Shown: in pieces, positions 42,625 through 53,600 of the stretch | Position numbering within the stretch: the stretch's first letter is position 1 | How the letters are laid out: each line of letters starts with the position of its first letter | Assembly: GCF_018613675.1 (NCBI RefSeq) | Contig: NZ_JAGGPQ010000006.1 | Coordinates: 62,001-126,000 of the forward strand | Reading direction: 5' to 3' | Length of the DNA: 64,000 nt | DNA from: Arthrobacter sp. ISL-85 | GTDB lineage: Bacteria > Actinomycetota > Actinomycetes > Actinomycetales > Micrococcaceae | Position numbers and translations under genes: made by a program | The notes under the pieces: generated by a model | The model's input: the letters and a program-made list of their open reading frames with translations, nothing else | The model's database searches: none | What the model was told of the DNA's origin: nothing

Positions 42625-43617
42625 GTGACTCTTCCCCTCTCCATTCTTGACCTGGCAACCATCGGCAAAGGCCAGACGGCGGCGGAGAGCTTCGCAGGCA
42701 GCGTTGCCATGGCGCAAAGCGCCGAGAAGCTGGGCTACCGGCGCGTATGGTACGCCGAGCACCACAACATGTCCTCCATCGCCTCTTCAGCCACCAGCGT
42801 GCTGATCGCCCACGTGGCCGCCCACACCGAGAGCATCCGGCTGGGCGCCGGCGGCATCATGCTGCCCAACCACTCCCCGCTGACCATCGCCGAACAGTTC
42901 GGCACCCTGGAAACCCTGCACCCGGGCCGGATCGACCTGGGCCTGGGCCGGGCGCCGGGCAGCGACCAGAACACCATGCGCGCTCTGCGCCGTGACCCCA
43001 TGTCCGCGGACAGCTTCCCGCAGGACGTCCTGGAACTGCAGGGCTACCTGACGGGCCCCACCCGCATCCAGGGCGTCGAAGCCACCCCGGGCAAGGGAAC
43101 CAACGTTCCCCTGTACATCCTGGGCTCCTCCCTGTTTGGCGCCCGCCTGGCCGCGCAGCTGGGCCTGCCCTACGCCTTCGCCTCGCACTTTGCCCCCGCG
43201 GCCCTGCAGGAAGCGGTGGCCATTTACCGCCGCGAGTTCAAGCCCTCCGCCCAGCTGGACGCCCCGCACGTCATCGCCGGCGTCAACGTCATCGCCGCCG
43301 ATTCCGCCTCCGAAGCGCAGGCCATGTTCCAGGCCACCAAGCGCGCCCGCGTCTCGCTGTTCTTCGGCGGCGGTACCCGGGAATTCACCGACGACGAGGC
43401 GGACATGATCCTGGACTCGCCGCAGGGACGGCACATGGCACAAATGATGACCTACTCCGCGGTGGGGACCCCCGACGTCGTCATTGACTACCTGGACAGC
43501 TTTGGCAAGCACGCCGACGCCGACGAACTGATCGTGGCGCACCAGAGCAACGGCACCGAGGCGCGCCTGCGGTCCGTCGAGCTGCTGGCCCAGGCCGCCG
43601 GACTGGCGCGGGTCTGA
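42625..43617 (+). CDS. LLM-class flavin-dependent oxidoreductase
   Basis: A 330-residue luciferase-like monooxygenase. The family features are [14 protein letters not shown] at the N-terminus, [18 protein letters not shown] (the conserved EHH), [16 protein letters not shown], and [19 protein letters not shown]. Such proteins use FMN or F420 to oxidise small molecules. The GTG start follows CGCACCCGAC with a weak purine run. The MFS exporter gene begins one base after its stop, so the two form an operon that may modify and export a compound. Confidence 0.88.
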   Translation: MTLPLSILDLATIGKGQTAAESFAGSVAMAQSAEKLGYRRVWYAEHHNMSSIASSATSVLIAHVAAHTESIRLGAGGIMLPNHSPLTIAEQFGTLETLHPGRIDLGLGRAPGSDQNTMRALRRDPMSADSFPQDVLELQGYLTGPTRIQGVEATPGKGTNVPLYILGSSLFGARLAAQLGLPYAFASHFAPAALQEAVAIYRREFKPSAQLDAPHVIAGVNVIAADSASEAQAMFQATKRARVSLFFGGGTREFTDDEADMILDSPQGRHMAQMMTYSAVGTPDVVIDYLDSFGKHADADELIVAHQSNGTEARLRSVELLAQAAGLARV

Positions 43618-43618
43618 C

Positions 43619-45097
43619 ATGGCCAACGCAAAAGACGGCGTAGGGTTCCGGTCCGAGCGCGGGCCCATCCTCATTGCCCTGATGCTGTCCACGGGACTCG
43701 TGGCCATCGACTCCACCATCGTGGCCACTGCGGTGCCGTCGATCGTCCGGGACGTGGGCGGGTTCGCGTCCTTCCCCTGGCTTTTCTCCGCCTACCTGCT
43801 GGCGCAGGCGGTGTCCGTCCCGATCTACGGCAAACTCTCGGACATGGCGGGCCGCAAGCCCATCATCCTCACCGGCATCGGCCTGTTCCTGCTCGGCTCC
43901 GTGCTCTGCGGCGTGGCCTGGAGCATGCCGTCCCTGATCGCCTTCCGCGCACTGCAGGGACTCGGCGCGGGTGCGGTGCTGCCCGTGGCCGTGACCATCG
44001 CCGGCGACATCTACACCCTGCAGGAGCGCGCCAAGGTCCAGGGCTACCTGGCCAGCGTCTGGGCCATCTCCTCCGTGGTGGGCCCCAGCCTGGGCGGCAT
44101 CTTCTCCGCCCTGGGCATCTGGCGCGGCATCTTCCTGGTCAACGTGCCGCTCTGCCTGCTGGCCGGGTGGATGCTGATCCGCACCCTGCACGAAAACGTG
44201 GAACGCGCCCCGCACAAGGTGGACTACGCCGGCGCCGTCCTTTTGGCCGGATCGCTTGGCCTGCTGATCCTCGGCGCCCTCCAGGGCGGCCAGGCCTGGG
44301 CATGGAACTCGCCCATCAGTATTGGCGTGTTCGTGGTCGGGGCAGTGCTGCTGGCTGCATTCCTGCTGGTGGAGCGGCGGGCAGCGGAGCCCATCCTCCC
44401 CGCCTGGGTGGTGTCCCGCCGCCTGCTGGCCACCACCGCGCTGGTGTCTTTCGGCGTTGGCGCCATGATGATCGGGTTGACCTCATACGTGCCCACCTTC
44501 CTGGAAGGCGCGCTGTCCTCCTCGCCGCTGGTCGCCGGCCTGGCGCTCGCAGCCCTGACCCTCGGCTGGCCGCTCAGCGCCTCGCAGGCCGGGAAGTTCT
44601 ACCTGCGGATCGGGTTCAAGTCCACCGCCTTGATCGGCATTGCCATTGCCGTGCTGGGCCTGCTGATCCTGTCGTTGACGGCACCCTCGCCCAACGTGGC
44701 GCTGATCGCGGTCAGCTGCTTCGTCGTCGGGCTCGGCCTGGGCCTGCTGGCCACCCCCACCTTGATCTCCGCCCAGTCCAGCGTGCCCTGGCATGAACGT
44801 GGTGTGGTCACCAGCACCAATATGTTTGCCCGGTCCATCGGCAGTGCCCTGGGTGTGGCCGTGTTCGGCGCCGTTGCCAACTCCATTTACGGCGGCAGCA
44901 GCGGTGGCGACGCCGAACCCTCTACTGTTATCTCGGCGTCCGGGGCTGTCTTCCTGGCCGCGCTGGTGGCCGGGCTGCTGACCGTTGCAGCGGTTCTGGT
45001 TATGCCCGCGGTGAAGGCCGAAGACGCCGGCCAGTCCGATGCTGAGGCAGCGCCAAGCAGTGCGGAAGGCAGCCCAACTAGAGGGACCCGCGGCTAG
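43619..45097 (+). CDS. MFS drug-resistance transporter (EmrB/QacA, 14-TM type)
   Basis: A 492-residue major facilitator protein of the DHA2 group. It begins with LMLSTGLVAIDSTIVATAVPSI, has the motif A region KLSDMAGRKPIIL, motif C-like GPSLGGIFS and about 14 membrane segments with a hydrophilic C-terminus. These antiporters use the proton gradient to export hydrophobic cations or drugs. It begins one base after the LLM oxidoreductase gene. It overlaps the end of the broken sarcosine-oxidase-like gene on the other strand by four bases. Confidence 0.9.
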   Translation: MANAKDGVGFRSERGPILIALMLSTGLVAIDSTIVATAVPSIVRDVGGFASFPWLFSAYLLAQAVSVPIYGKLSDMAGRKPIILTGIGLFLLGSVLCGVAWSMPSLIAFRALQGLGAGAVLPVAVTIAGDIYTLQERAKVQGYLASVWAISSVVGPSLGGIFSALGIWRGIFLVNVPLCLLAGWMLIRTLHENVERAPHKVDYAGAVLLAGSLGLLILGALQGGQAWAWNSPISIGVFVVGAVLLAAFLLVERRAAEPILPAWVVSRRLLATTALVSFGVGAMMIGLTSYVPTFLEGALSSSPLVAGLALAALTLGWPLSASQAGKFYLRIGFKSTALIGIAIAVLGLLILSLTAPSPNVALIAVSCFVVGLGLGLLATPTLISAQSSVPWHERGVVTSTNMFARSIGSALGVAVFGAVANSIYGGSSGGDAEPSTVISASGAVFLAALVAGLLTVAAVLVMPAVKAEDAGQSDAEAAPSSAEGSPTRGTRG

Positions 45098-46238
45098 CGG
45101 GCCGCCCGGAAGATCGACGGTGCGGGGCGGGTCCCGGTGGCAAGGTCGGCCAGGATCCGCCCGATGACCGGCGTGAACTTGAAGCCGTGCCCGGAGAATC
45201 CCGCGCCGATCACCACCGGCCCTATCCGGTCCAGGATGAAGTCCTCATCCGGGGTGGTGGTGTAGGTGCAGCTGACGGCCTCAAACGAATCAGGGTCGAC
45301 GCCGGGCAGCCACTGCCGGGCGTATTCCTGCAGGGCGGCGAGCTGGACCGGCTCCGGCAGGAAATCCCTTTTGTCCGGGTCCACCACCGGGCCCACCCCG
45401 TGCCAGCCGGCCTTGATGCCTTCGTCGGGGGTCTGCATCCCGTAAACGGGGGAGTACCAGCCTTGGTAGTCCGGTCCCGGGTAGTGGTTGAATCCCGGCC
45501 ATACCGCCCCGGTGTCCGCTACGCGGAAGTGCGCCGGCTGTTCCTGCGTGACCGTCAGCTTCGGGATCCGCAATGCCGGGTTCCTCCCTGTGGTGCCGCC
45601 GCCAACGCCGCCCAACAGCTTCTCCGTCCAGCCGCCGGCGGTCACCACGGCCTGGGCTGCGGTGACCACCTCCGTGCCCGCAGCAGATTCGAGCGCCAGC
45701 CGCACGCCGTCGTCGAACACCTCGAAGCCCACCACCTTGGTGTGGTGCCTGATCTCGGCGCCCCGGGCGGCGGCGAGGCGCTGGAAGGCCGGCAGCGCGG
45801 CCTCCGGGTTCAGCTGGCCGCCGTCGGGCATATGTGCAGGACCTGCTGGTCGAAACGGATCCCGCGCCAGCGTTCGCCCGCCTCGGCGAGGTGCAGGAAT
45901 TCCGCGCGGATGCCGGCATCCGCAAGGGCCGCGGCGATTTTCTGGAGGTCACCGCCCGGGCCGTGGTTGACCACGCCGGTGCGCGCCAGCAGCTGCACGC
46001 CGCTTTCCTGCTCCAGTTCGTCCCACAGGGCCAGTGACTCTGCCAGCATGGCCACGTAGTCCGGCTGGTGGTAGCCCGGGTTCAGGTTTCGGGTGGCACC
46101 GTGGGAGGCGCCGATCTTGTGCCCGGGCCCGAATTGCTCCACCAGTGTCACCTGCCGGCCGCGGCGGGACAGTGCCCAGGCCGCGGCGGATCCCATGGCC
46201 CCGCCGCCGATCACCACGGTGTCCAGCACAGTATTCAT
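45094..46238 (-). pseudogene. Sarcosine-oxidase-like FAD oxidoreductase gene with frameshift
   Basis: The N-terminal part (from 46238) has the FAD site TVVIGGGAMGSAAAWALSRRG and runs in frame to RFDQQVLHI, then reads off-frame into a stop. The remaining 245 residues continue in another frame from 45831: MPDGGQLNPEAALPAFQRLA to VIGAGFSGHGFKFTPVIG, including the family's C-terminal FAD contact and the His-bearing stretches. Joined, the two parts give a normal 380-residue monomeric sarcosine oxidase/N-methyltryptophan oxidase type enzyme. The shift falls in CACATATGCCC near 45832, where two bases seem inserted or one lost. It may be a sequencing error or a true loss. Confidence 0.75.
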
Positions 46239-46272
46239 CAGCCCTCCAAGGTGCGGTTTTTGCGGTCAACAG

Positions 46273-47199
46273 TCATGCCAGCAAAAGCGCGACGCCGATC
46301 ATCGCCGGCACTGCCACCACGGTAGTGATCAGCACGGTGTCCTTGGCCACGGTGAGCCCCGTCTGGTATCTGCTGGCCGCCACGAACACATTCTGCGCGG
46401 TTGGCAGGGAGGACGTGACCACCACTGCAAACAGCGCGTGGCCGTCCATGCCCAGCGCAAAGCGGGCAAAAACATAGGCCAGGGCGGGCTGGACAGCGAG
46501 CTTGAAGCCGCTCGCGAGCAGGGTGTCCACGCGGCGGCCGGCAGAGGCCTGTAGCGGGCGCGTGCCGTTCAGGCTCATTCCAAACGCGATCAGCATGGCC
46601 GGTATTGCTGCGCCGCCAATGAGGTGGATCGGCTCCATGACCAGCGCCGGAACCTGGAAGCCGGTGCCTGCCACCAACAGGCCCAGGCCGGAGCCGACGA
46701 TCATGGGGTTGCGCAGGATCATCAACCCAAACCCCAGGACGGTGGTGCGGTGCGCGCTGGTGATTGAGTCCAGGATCATGAGGAACATCGGGGTGAAGAA
46801 CGCGAGTTGGAAGATCAGCAGCGGGGCCACATAGCTGGCGTCGCCCAGGACATATACCGCAATGGGAATACCTAGGTTCGCCGAATTCGCCAGCGACGCA
46901 GACATGGCGGACATCAACGATTCGGGAAGGGCACGCTTCAGCCAGAACCTTGCCAGCGTGAAGAACAGGGCGGCGGTGGCGATGGCGGCCACCGCCGTGA
47001 CCAGGAGCGGTTGGGCGAAGACTTCCTGCAGGCGGGCTTTGCTGAGGGTTTCAAAGAGCAGCGCCGGGCTGGCGACGAAGAAGGTGAGGCCGCTGAGGAC
47101 GGGCCGGGCATTGTCGCCGAGGATCCGCCGCTTTCCAACGAACCATCCCACCAGGATGATGCACCAGACCACGAAGAATCCCGCCAGCACCCCTAGCAA
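46273..47199 (-). CDS. AEC family transporter (auxin efflux carrier type)
   Basis: A 308-residue protein with about ten membrane segments in two halves of five. It matches AEC features: GFFVVWCIILVGWFVGKRRIL at the start, NSANLGIPIAVYVLGDA, and a matching second-half block ending in LPTAQNVFVAASRYQTG with the conserved PTA-N motif. These carriers move small organic acids or other metabolites. The start is a TTG at 47199, or a GTG at 47190; neither has a good ribosome binding site. It is on the same strand as the frameshifted oxidase, 34 bp away. Confidence 0.85.
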   Translation of the reverse strand: MLGVLAGFFVVWCIILVGWFVGKRRILGDNARPVLSGLTFFVASPALLFETLSKARLQEVFAQPLLVTAVAAIATAALFFTLARFWLKRALPESLMSAMSASLANSANLGIPIAVYVLGDASYVAPLLIFQLAFFTPMFLMILDSITSAHRTTVLGFGLMILRNPMIVGSGLGLLVAGTGFQVPALVMEPIHLIGGAAIPAMLIAFGMSLNGTRPLQASAGRRVDTLLASGFKLAVQPALAYVFARFALGMDGHALFAVVVTSSLPTAQNVFVAASRYQTGLTVAKDTVLITTVVAVPAMIGVALLLA

Positions 47200-47250
47200 G
47201 GATCAGCCGTTCGGGCGCGGCGGAGGCAGGTACCGGGACACACGCTCCGG

Positions 47251-47676
47251 TTACAGGGTGGCGTTGTTAAGCGCGAAAGGAGGGCGCGTCATGCCGGGAG
47301 TGAGGCCCTCTGCGGGATCGTTGCCCAGCTGGATGATCCGGTTGTCCTGGTTCACGTGGACCACTCGCGGTTGGTAGGCCCTTGCCTCTTCGGTGGTCAT
47401 CTCGGCGTAGGTAATCAGGATGACAATGTCGTTCTCGTGCATGAGGTGCGCCGCTGCACCGTTGATGCCGATCACGCCGGACCCGCGCTCACCTGCGATG
47501 GTGTAGGTTTCAAGCCTTGCGCCGTTGGTGACGTCCACAATGGACACCAGCTCGCCGGGCAGTATGTCGGCGGCCTCGAGCAGGTCGAGGTCAACGGTGA
47601 CCGAGCCGACGTAGTGCAGGTCGGCGTGCGTGACGGTGGCCCGGTGGATTTTGGACTTGAACATTGTGCGATTCAT
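47251..47676 (-). CDS. panD: Aspartate 1-decarboxylase
   Basis: A 141-residue PanD of usual length. It decarboxylates aspartate to beta-alanine for pantothenate and coenzyme A. The proenzyme cleaves itself at the Gly-Ser bond in HYVGSVTVD (Ser26), forming the pyruvoyl cofactor. [20 protein letters not shown] and [18 protein letters not shown] are typical. It lies 12 bp downstream of the LysR gene on the same strand. Whether that regulator controls it is unknown. Confidence 0.96.
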   Translation of the reverse strand: MNRTMFKSKIHRATVTHADLHYVGSVTVDLDLLEAADILPGELVSIVDVTNGARLETYTIAGERGSGVIGINGAAAHLMHENDIVILITYAEMTTEEARAYQPRVVHVNQDNRIIQLGNDPAEGLTPGMTRPPFALNNATL

Positions 47677-47688
47677 AACGGCTCCAGT

Positions 47689-48672
47689 CTAGACCTGCGG
47701 CCCCTTACCTGCAGTGACGCACGAAACACGTGACCTCTTCTGCACAGTGCCGCAGGGTCGCCCGTCGCCGTCCCTCGCCACTGCGGCGGCGGCCGCGGCG
47801 AGGGTTTCCCGGGCGGCCAGGATCGCCGGGCGGTGGGCGCTTGAGCGGCGGACCGAGGTGAAGATGGTGCGGTGCGGCTTGCCGGGAAGTTCCAGCAGCC
47901 GGGCGGTGGTGCCGCGGCCGGTCCACACGAGGTCCGGCATCAGGGCAACGGCGTTGCCGGACTCGATCAGGCGGGCCTGCGCCTGCAGGTCTGCGGTTTC
48001 GAAGCGGACATCCGGCTCGAAGCCCGCGCTGCGGCATGCCTGTTCCGCCCAGTGGCGTGATGCAGCACCCCGCGGTTCCATGACCCACGCAAGGCCCGCC
48101 GTGTCCTCGATCCCGCTGATGGCGGGCCCGCCGTCGGACGCCGGGGGAACGGCCAGCCGGATGGCATCGGTGGTCAGCTTCACCCGGTCCAGCTCCGGGT
48201 AGCGCGGCGCCGCGTGCCCGGGGTACTGCTCCGCGATCACCAGGTCGAAGTCCCGCGCCCATGTTTCGTGCAGCGCCGTCTCCGGCTCGCGCTGGACCAT
48301 TTCGATCCGGACCTCCGGGTAGGTGGCGGCCATGCGGGTCAACGTGTCCGGCATCAGGGCGAGCGCCGCCGACTGGAAAACCGCTATACGCACCGTTCCC
48401 GTGACCGTGGTCAGGGAGGCAGCCAGGTCCGCCTCCGCATGCTCCAGGGTTTCCAGCAGCTGCGCCGTGTGAGCCACCAGGACCTCAGCCTGTGGCGTCA
48501 GCTGGACCCGCCGCCCCGTCTTCCGGAGCAGCTCCACGCCCACTTCCTTCTCCAGGAGGGCCAGCTGCTGCGAGACCGACGACGGGCTGTACTGCAGTGC
48601 CTCCGCCACCTCTGCAAGCGTCCCCCGGATGCTCAATTCGCGGAGCAGCCGGAGGCGGCGAACATCGAGCAT
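47689..48672 (-). CDS. LysR-family regulator, divergent to an APC permease
   Basis: A 327-residue LysR-type protein. The N-terminal HTH (LRLLRELSIRGTLAEVAEAL, then YSPSSVSQQLALLEKEVG) is followed by a two-lobed ligand domain (about 90-290) with VRIAVFQSAAL and IESGNAVALMPDL. Its start faces the permease gene 156 bp away, the classic arrangement for a regulator and its target. The permease and putA downstream on the other strand are the natural candidates for regulation by an amino acid. Confidence 0.9.
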   Translation of the reverse strand: MLDVRRLRLLRELSIRGTLAEVAEALQYSPSSVSQQLALLEKEVGVELLRKTGRRVQLTPQAEVLVAHTAQLLETLEHAEADLAASLTTVTGTVRIAVFQSAALALMPDTLTRMAATYPEVRIEMVQREPETALHETWARDFDLVIAEQYPGHAAPRYPELDRVKLTTDAIRLAVPPASDGGPAISGIEDTAGLAWVMEPRGAASRHWAEQACRSAGFEPDVRFETADLQAQARLIESGNAVALMPDLVWTGRGTTARLLELPGKPHRTIFTSVRRSSAHRPAILAARETLAAAAAAVARDGDGRPCGTVQKRSRVSCVTAGKGPQV

Positions 48673-48828
48673 GGCGAATTCCTAACTGAAACTAACGAAT
48701 ATAGGTTAGAAGTAGCCACTTTATCTAACGCAATCGGCCGAGCATACTGTTGGAACCGAGTTACCCCCGTCACAGCCATGGTTCTTGGCGTGCCGCGGCG
48801 GGGTCGCACCCCCAACCAGGAGTTCCCG

Positions 48829-50292
48829 ATGAGCAGTAAAGATTTGAGCCAATCGATCATGAGGCGCAAGCCGATCGATGACATCGAAGAAGAGAACAAG
48901 CACAGCGGACTGTTCAAGTCCCTCGGGCTGTGGCAGCTCACCGCCATTGGCGTTGGCGGGATCATCGGCGTCGGCATCTTCTCCCTTGCGGGACTGGTGG
49001 CCGCCGGCAGTGAAGGCAACCCGGGAGTGGGGCCCGCGGTGCTGATTTCCTTCCTGATCGCAGGCCTCGCTTCAGCGGCGGCGGCCTTGTCCTATGCGGA
49101 GTTCGCGGGCATGATCCCGCGCGCAGGCTCTGCCTACACCTATGGCTACGTGGCACTCGGCGAGGTGATCGGCTGGTTCATCGGCTGGGACCTGCTGCTG
49201 GAATACATCGCGATCGTCGCGGTGGTGGCCATCGGCATCTCCGGCTATCTGGACGCCTTCCTCGCCGGCATCGGCGTCCACCTGCCGAGCTGGATGACCT
49301 CCACGTTTGACGAAGGCAAGGGCGGCATCATCAACGTCCCCGCCATCCTGGTCTGCCTCCTGGTCACCTGGATCCTGTCCCGCGGCACCAAGGCGTTCGG
49401 CCGGTTCGAACTGGCGGCCGTGGCCATCAAGGTGGTCCTGATCCTCTTCATCATCGGGCTGGGCGTGTTCTACATCGACACCAAGAACTACAACCCGTTC
49501 ATGCCCAGCGGCTTCGGCCCTGTCGTGGCGGGCTCCGCCACCGTGTTCTTCGCCGTCTTCGGTTATGATGCCATGAGCACCGCCGCCGAGGAAGCCAAAG
49601 ACGGCAAGAAGCACATGCCCAAGGCCATCGTGCTCTCGCTCATCATCGCCATGCTGCTCTACGTGGCTGCCACGCTCGTCCTGACCGGCATGCAGAACTA
49701 CAAGGACATCGACCCCAAGGCAGGCTTCGCCTCCGCCTTCACATCGGTGGGCCTGCCCGTTATTGCCACCATCATCTCGGTGTTCGCCGTCCTGTCCATC
49801 CTCACCGTGATGCTCACCTTCCTGCTCGGCGTGACCCGCGTCTGGTTCTCCATGAGCCGCGACGGCCTGCTCCCCGGCTGGTTCGCCAAGACGGACCACC
49901 GCGGCACCCCGCAGCGCGTCACCTGGATCGGCGGCGTCGCATCGGCCTTCCTCGCCGGCGTCTTCCCCATCAAGGCGGTCGCGGACCTGACCAACATCGG
50001 CATCCTGGCCGCGTTCGTCGTCGTCTGCCTGTCCGTGATCATCTTCCGCTACAAGCGGCCCGACGCGCCCCGCACGTTCCGCCTGCCCCTGATGCCCGTG
50101 ATCCCGGCGTTCGGCGTCCTGGCCTCGGCCTTCCTGATGCTGCAGCTGCATTGGGAAACCTGGCTGCGGTTCGTGGTGTGGCTGATCATCGGCTTGGTGA
50201 TCTACTTCAGCTATGGACGTAAGCATTCGCTGATGAATCCCAACAGCCCCCGGCACCAGGAGCTCGTCGAGCTGCACCGCCCGCTGACCTGA
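48829..50292 (+). CDS. APC-superfamily amino acid permease
   Basis: About 487 residues from the ATG at 48829, with CCAGGAG before it; the frame is open upstream to 48214, but that part is antisense to the LysR gene. It has about 12 membrane segments and the CAT/APC signature LTAIGVGGIIGVGIFSLAG, SYAEFAGMIPRAGSAYTY and FGYDAMSTAAEEAKDGKK. It probably imports an amino acid. With putA about 390 bp downstream, proline is a candidate, but cationic amino acids fit the subgroup as well. Confidence 0.88.
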   Translation: MSSKDLSQSIMRRKPIDDIEEENKHSGLFKSLGLWQLTAIGVGGIIGVGIFSLAGLVAAGSEGNPGVGPAVLISFLIAGLASAAAALSYAEFAGMIPRAGSAYTYGYVALGEVIGWFIGWDLLLEYIAIVAVVAIGISGYLDAFLAGIGVHLPSWMTSTFDEGKGGIINVPAILVCLLVTWILSRGTKAFGRFELAAVAIKVVLILFIIGLGVFYIDTKNYNPFMPSGFGPVVAGSATVFFAVFGYDAMSTAAEEAKDGKKHMPKAIVLSLIIAMLLYVAATLVLTGMQNYKDIDPKAGFASAFTSVGLPVIATIISVFAVLSILTVMLTFLLGVTRVWFSMSRDGLLPGWFAKTDHRGTPQRVTWIGGVASAFLAGVFPIKAVADLTNIGILAAFVVVCLSVIIFRYKRPDAPRTFRLPLMPVIPAFGVLASAFLMLQLHWETWLRFVVWLIIGLVIYFSYGRKHSLMNPNSPRHQELVELHRPLT

Positions 50293-50304
50293 CCCTCCCT
50301 CCAA

Positions 50305-50553
50305 CGCCCGCTCACATTTGGCGGCTCTTCCTGAAACGCCCGCTCACATTTGGCGGCTTTTCCTGAAACGCCCGCTCACGTTTGGCCGCTTTTCCTGAAA
50401 CGCCCGCTCACTTACGGTGTGGACAGCGAACCCTCCTGCACGTCACGCGCAGGAGGGTTCGCTGGTTAACCACTAAAGGTGAGCGGGCGTTTGGGTTTTG
50501 GGTGTCAAAGGTGAGCGGGCGTTGGGGTCTTAGGGGCGGTATGTGAGCGGGGG
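50305..50553. repeat. Mirror-image cluster of 32-bp-period repeats around a hairpin
   Basis: The 11-mer CGCCCGCTCAC starts at 50305, 50337, 50369 and 50401, exactly 32 bp apart. Its complement GTGAGCGGGCG starts at 50479, 50511 and 50543 (the last with one mismatch), again 32 bp apart. The first three left units also share most of their remaining 21 bases; the right units share only the core. A terminator-type hairpin lies between the two sets. I do not recognise the family; it may be a REP-like element of this genus. It fills the gap between the permease and putA. Confidence 0.85.
50425..50463. terminator. Hairpin between the two repeat sets
   Basis: The 15-bp arms AGCGAACCCTCCTGC and GCAGGAGGGTTCGCT pair perfectly around a 9-nt loop. 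It is the probable terminator of the permease gene and the centre of the mirrored repeat cluster. Confidence 0.8.
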
Positions 50554-50681
50554 TTTGGGGGTGGGTAAAAGCGTTGGTTTTTCTAACCAGTATTGGTCGG
50601 AAAAGATCGCTTTATCTTATGTGAGTTGAAGCTCATACTGGTGGAAAGACCTCCCAGAACACCAGAAAGATCGGGAAAACC

Positions 50682-53600
50682 ATGACCCATGTTGCAATGG
50701 AACCGGCAGTCGCCAAAGCGGCCACCCCGCAGACGGTCGACGTCGACGTCCCCCAGGCAAAGGCCCTCGCCCATGAGGCGGTCGCCTTGGTCCGGCGCTG
50801 GCTCACCGAGGCCGCGAAGGTTCCGGTGGATGCCTCCGCAGAGCAGTTGGCCGGCGTCCTGAAGGACCCCAACGGCCTGGACTTCACGGTGGGCTTCGTG
50901 GACGGCGTGGTCCGTCCCGAGGACCTCAACGTCGCCGCCCGGAACCTCGCGAAGCTGGCCCCCAAGGTCCCCGCGTTCCTGCCCTGGTACATGCGCAGCG
51001 CCGTTGCACTGGGCGGCACCATGGCCCCCGTCCTGCCGCAGGTGGTCATCCCCGTGGCCCGCAAGGTCCTCCGTGAAATGGTGGGCCACCTGATCGTGGA
51101 CGCCACCGACGCCAAGCTGGGCCCCGCCATCGCCAAGATCAGGAAGGATGGCATCAAGCTCAACGTCAACCTCCTGGGCGAGGCTGTCCTGGGCGAGCAC
51201 GAGGCGTCCCGCCGCCTCGAAGGGACGCACACCCTGCTGGCGCGCCCCGACGTCGACTACGTCTCCATCAAGGTCTCCTCAACCGTGGCCCCGCACTCCG
51301 CCTGGGCCTTCGACGAAGCCGTGGAACACGTCGTCGAAAAGCTCACGCCGCTCTTCCGGCGCGCTGCCTCCTTCGCTGCGGGCGGCAGGAAGGCCAAATT
51401 CATCAACCTGGACATGGAGGAGTACAAGGACCTGGACATGACCATCGCGGTCTTCACCAGCATCCTGGACCAGCCCGAGTTCAAGGACCTTGAGGCCGGC
51501 ATCGTGCTCCAGGCCTACCTCCCGGACGCCCTGTCCGCCATGATCCGGCTGCAGGACTGGGCCGCCGAACGCCGCGCCAACGGCGGCGCCGGCATCAAAG
51601 TCCGTGTGGTGAAGGGCGCCAACCTGCCCATGGAGCAGGTGGAAGCCTCGCTGCACGACTGGCCGCTGGCCACCTGGGGCAGCAAGCAGGACTCGGACAC
51701 CAGCTACAAGCGGGTCATCAACTACGCGCTGCACCCGGACCGGATCAGGAACGTCCGGATCGGCGTGGCCGGCCACAACCTGTTTGACATCGCCTTCGCC
51801 TGGCTCCTGGCCAAGCAGCGCGGCGTGGAATCCGGCATCGAGTTCGAGATGCTGCTGGGCATGGCGCAGGGCCAGGCCGAGGCAGTGAAGAAGGACGTCG
51901 GCTCCCTGCTCCTTTACACGCCCGTGGTGCACCCGTCCGAGTTCGACGTCGCCATCGCCTACCTGATCCGCCGCCTGGAAGAGGGCGCCAGCCAGGAAAA
52001 CTTCATGTCGGCAGTCTTCGAGCTCAGCGAGAACGAAGGGCTGTTCGAGCGCGAGAAGCAGCGCTTCCTCTCCTCGCTGGAGGCCCTGGACAACACCGTT
52101 CCGCTGCCCAACCGCAGGCAGGACCGCAGCCTTCCCGCCGAGGCCATGCCACACACCGGGTTCAGGAACACCCCGGACACGGACCCCGCGCTGCCGGCCA
52201 ACCGCACCTGGGGCCGTGCCATCCTTGGGCGGGTACCGTCCTCCACCCTGGGCAACGCCTCGGTGAAGGCCGCATCCATCAATGACGAGGAAACGCTCAA
52301 CGCCGCCATCGCCAACGCTGTGGAGAAGGGCAAGGCCTGGGGTGGGCTGTCCGGCAACGAGCGCGCCGAGATCCTGCACCGCGCCGGCGAAATCCTGGAA
52401 GCCCGCCGCGAGGACCTCCTCGAAGTCATGGCCAGCGAGACCGGCAAGACCATCGACCAAGGCGATCCCGAGGTCAGCGAAGCCGTGGACTTCGCCCACT
52501 ACTACGCGGAGTCCGCCCGCAAGCTGGACACGGTCGACGGCGCCACGTTCGTCCCAGCCAAGCTCACCGTTGTCACGCCGCCCTGGAACTTCCCGGTCGC
52601 CATCCCGGCAGGGTCCACCCTCGCGGCACTCGCCGCCGGCTCCGCCGTCGTAATCAAACCCGCCAAGCAGGCCGCCCGCAGCGGCGCCGTCATGGTGGAG
52701 GCACTGTGGGAGGCCGGCGTGCCCAAGGGCGTGCTGACCATGGTGCAGCTGGGGGAGCGGGAGCTCGGCACGCAGCTCATCAGCCACCCTGCCGTGGACC
52801 GCGTGATCCTCACCGGCGGCTACGAAACCGCCGAACTGTTCCGGTCCTTCCGCAAGGACCTGCCGCTGCTGGCCGAAACCAGCGGCAAGAACGCCATCAT
52901 CGTCACCCCCAGCGCCGACCTGGACCTCGCCGCCAAGGACGTGGCCTACTCCGCGTTCGGCCACGCCGGCCAGAAGTGCTCCGCTGCCTCGCTGGTGATC
53001 CTGGTGGGCTCCGTGGCTACGTCCAAGCGGTTCCACAACCAGCTGATCGACGCCGTCACCTCCCTCAAGGTGGGCTGCCCGCAGGACCCCACGAGCCAGA
53101 TGGGCCCCATCATCGAGCCCGCCAACGGCAAGCTCCTCAATGCCCTCACCACCCTGGGCGACGGCGAGAGCTGGGCCGTGGAACCGAGGAAGCTGGACGA
53201 CAGCGGGCGGCTCTGGAGCCCGGGCGTGCGCCACGGCGTCAAGCGCGGTTCCTACTTCCACCTGACGGAGTTCTTCGGCCCTGTCCTGGGCGTGATGACC
53301 GCGGACACCCTGGAAGAGGCCATCGCCATCCAGAACCAGATCGAGTACGGCCTCACCGCCGGCCTGCACTCCCTCAACTCGGAGGAAATGGGCATCTGGC
53401 TGGACACCATTCAGGCCGGCAACCTCTACATCAACCGCGGCATCACCGGTGCCATCGTCCAGCGGCAGCCGTTCGGCGGCTGGAAGAAGTCAGCCGTCGG
53501 CGCCGGCACCAAGGCCGGCGGCCCCAACTACCTGGCCGGCCTGGGCGACTGGGTTTCGGCGGAAAGCACCGCCACGGCATCTGTCACCCATGACGGTGTG

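Noticed and set aside
50305..50553. CRISPR array
   Set aside because: The 32-bp step is suggestive, but the left units are similar over nearly their whole length, the repeat core is only 11 bp, the orientation inverts in the middle and no cas gene is near.
51279..53369. Long minus-strand open frame opposite putA
   Set aside because: Shadow of the PutA coding region; no domain or ribosome binding site.
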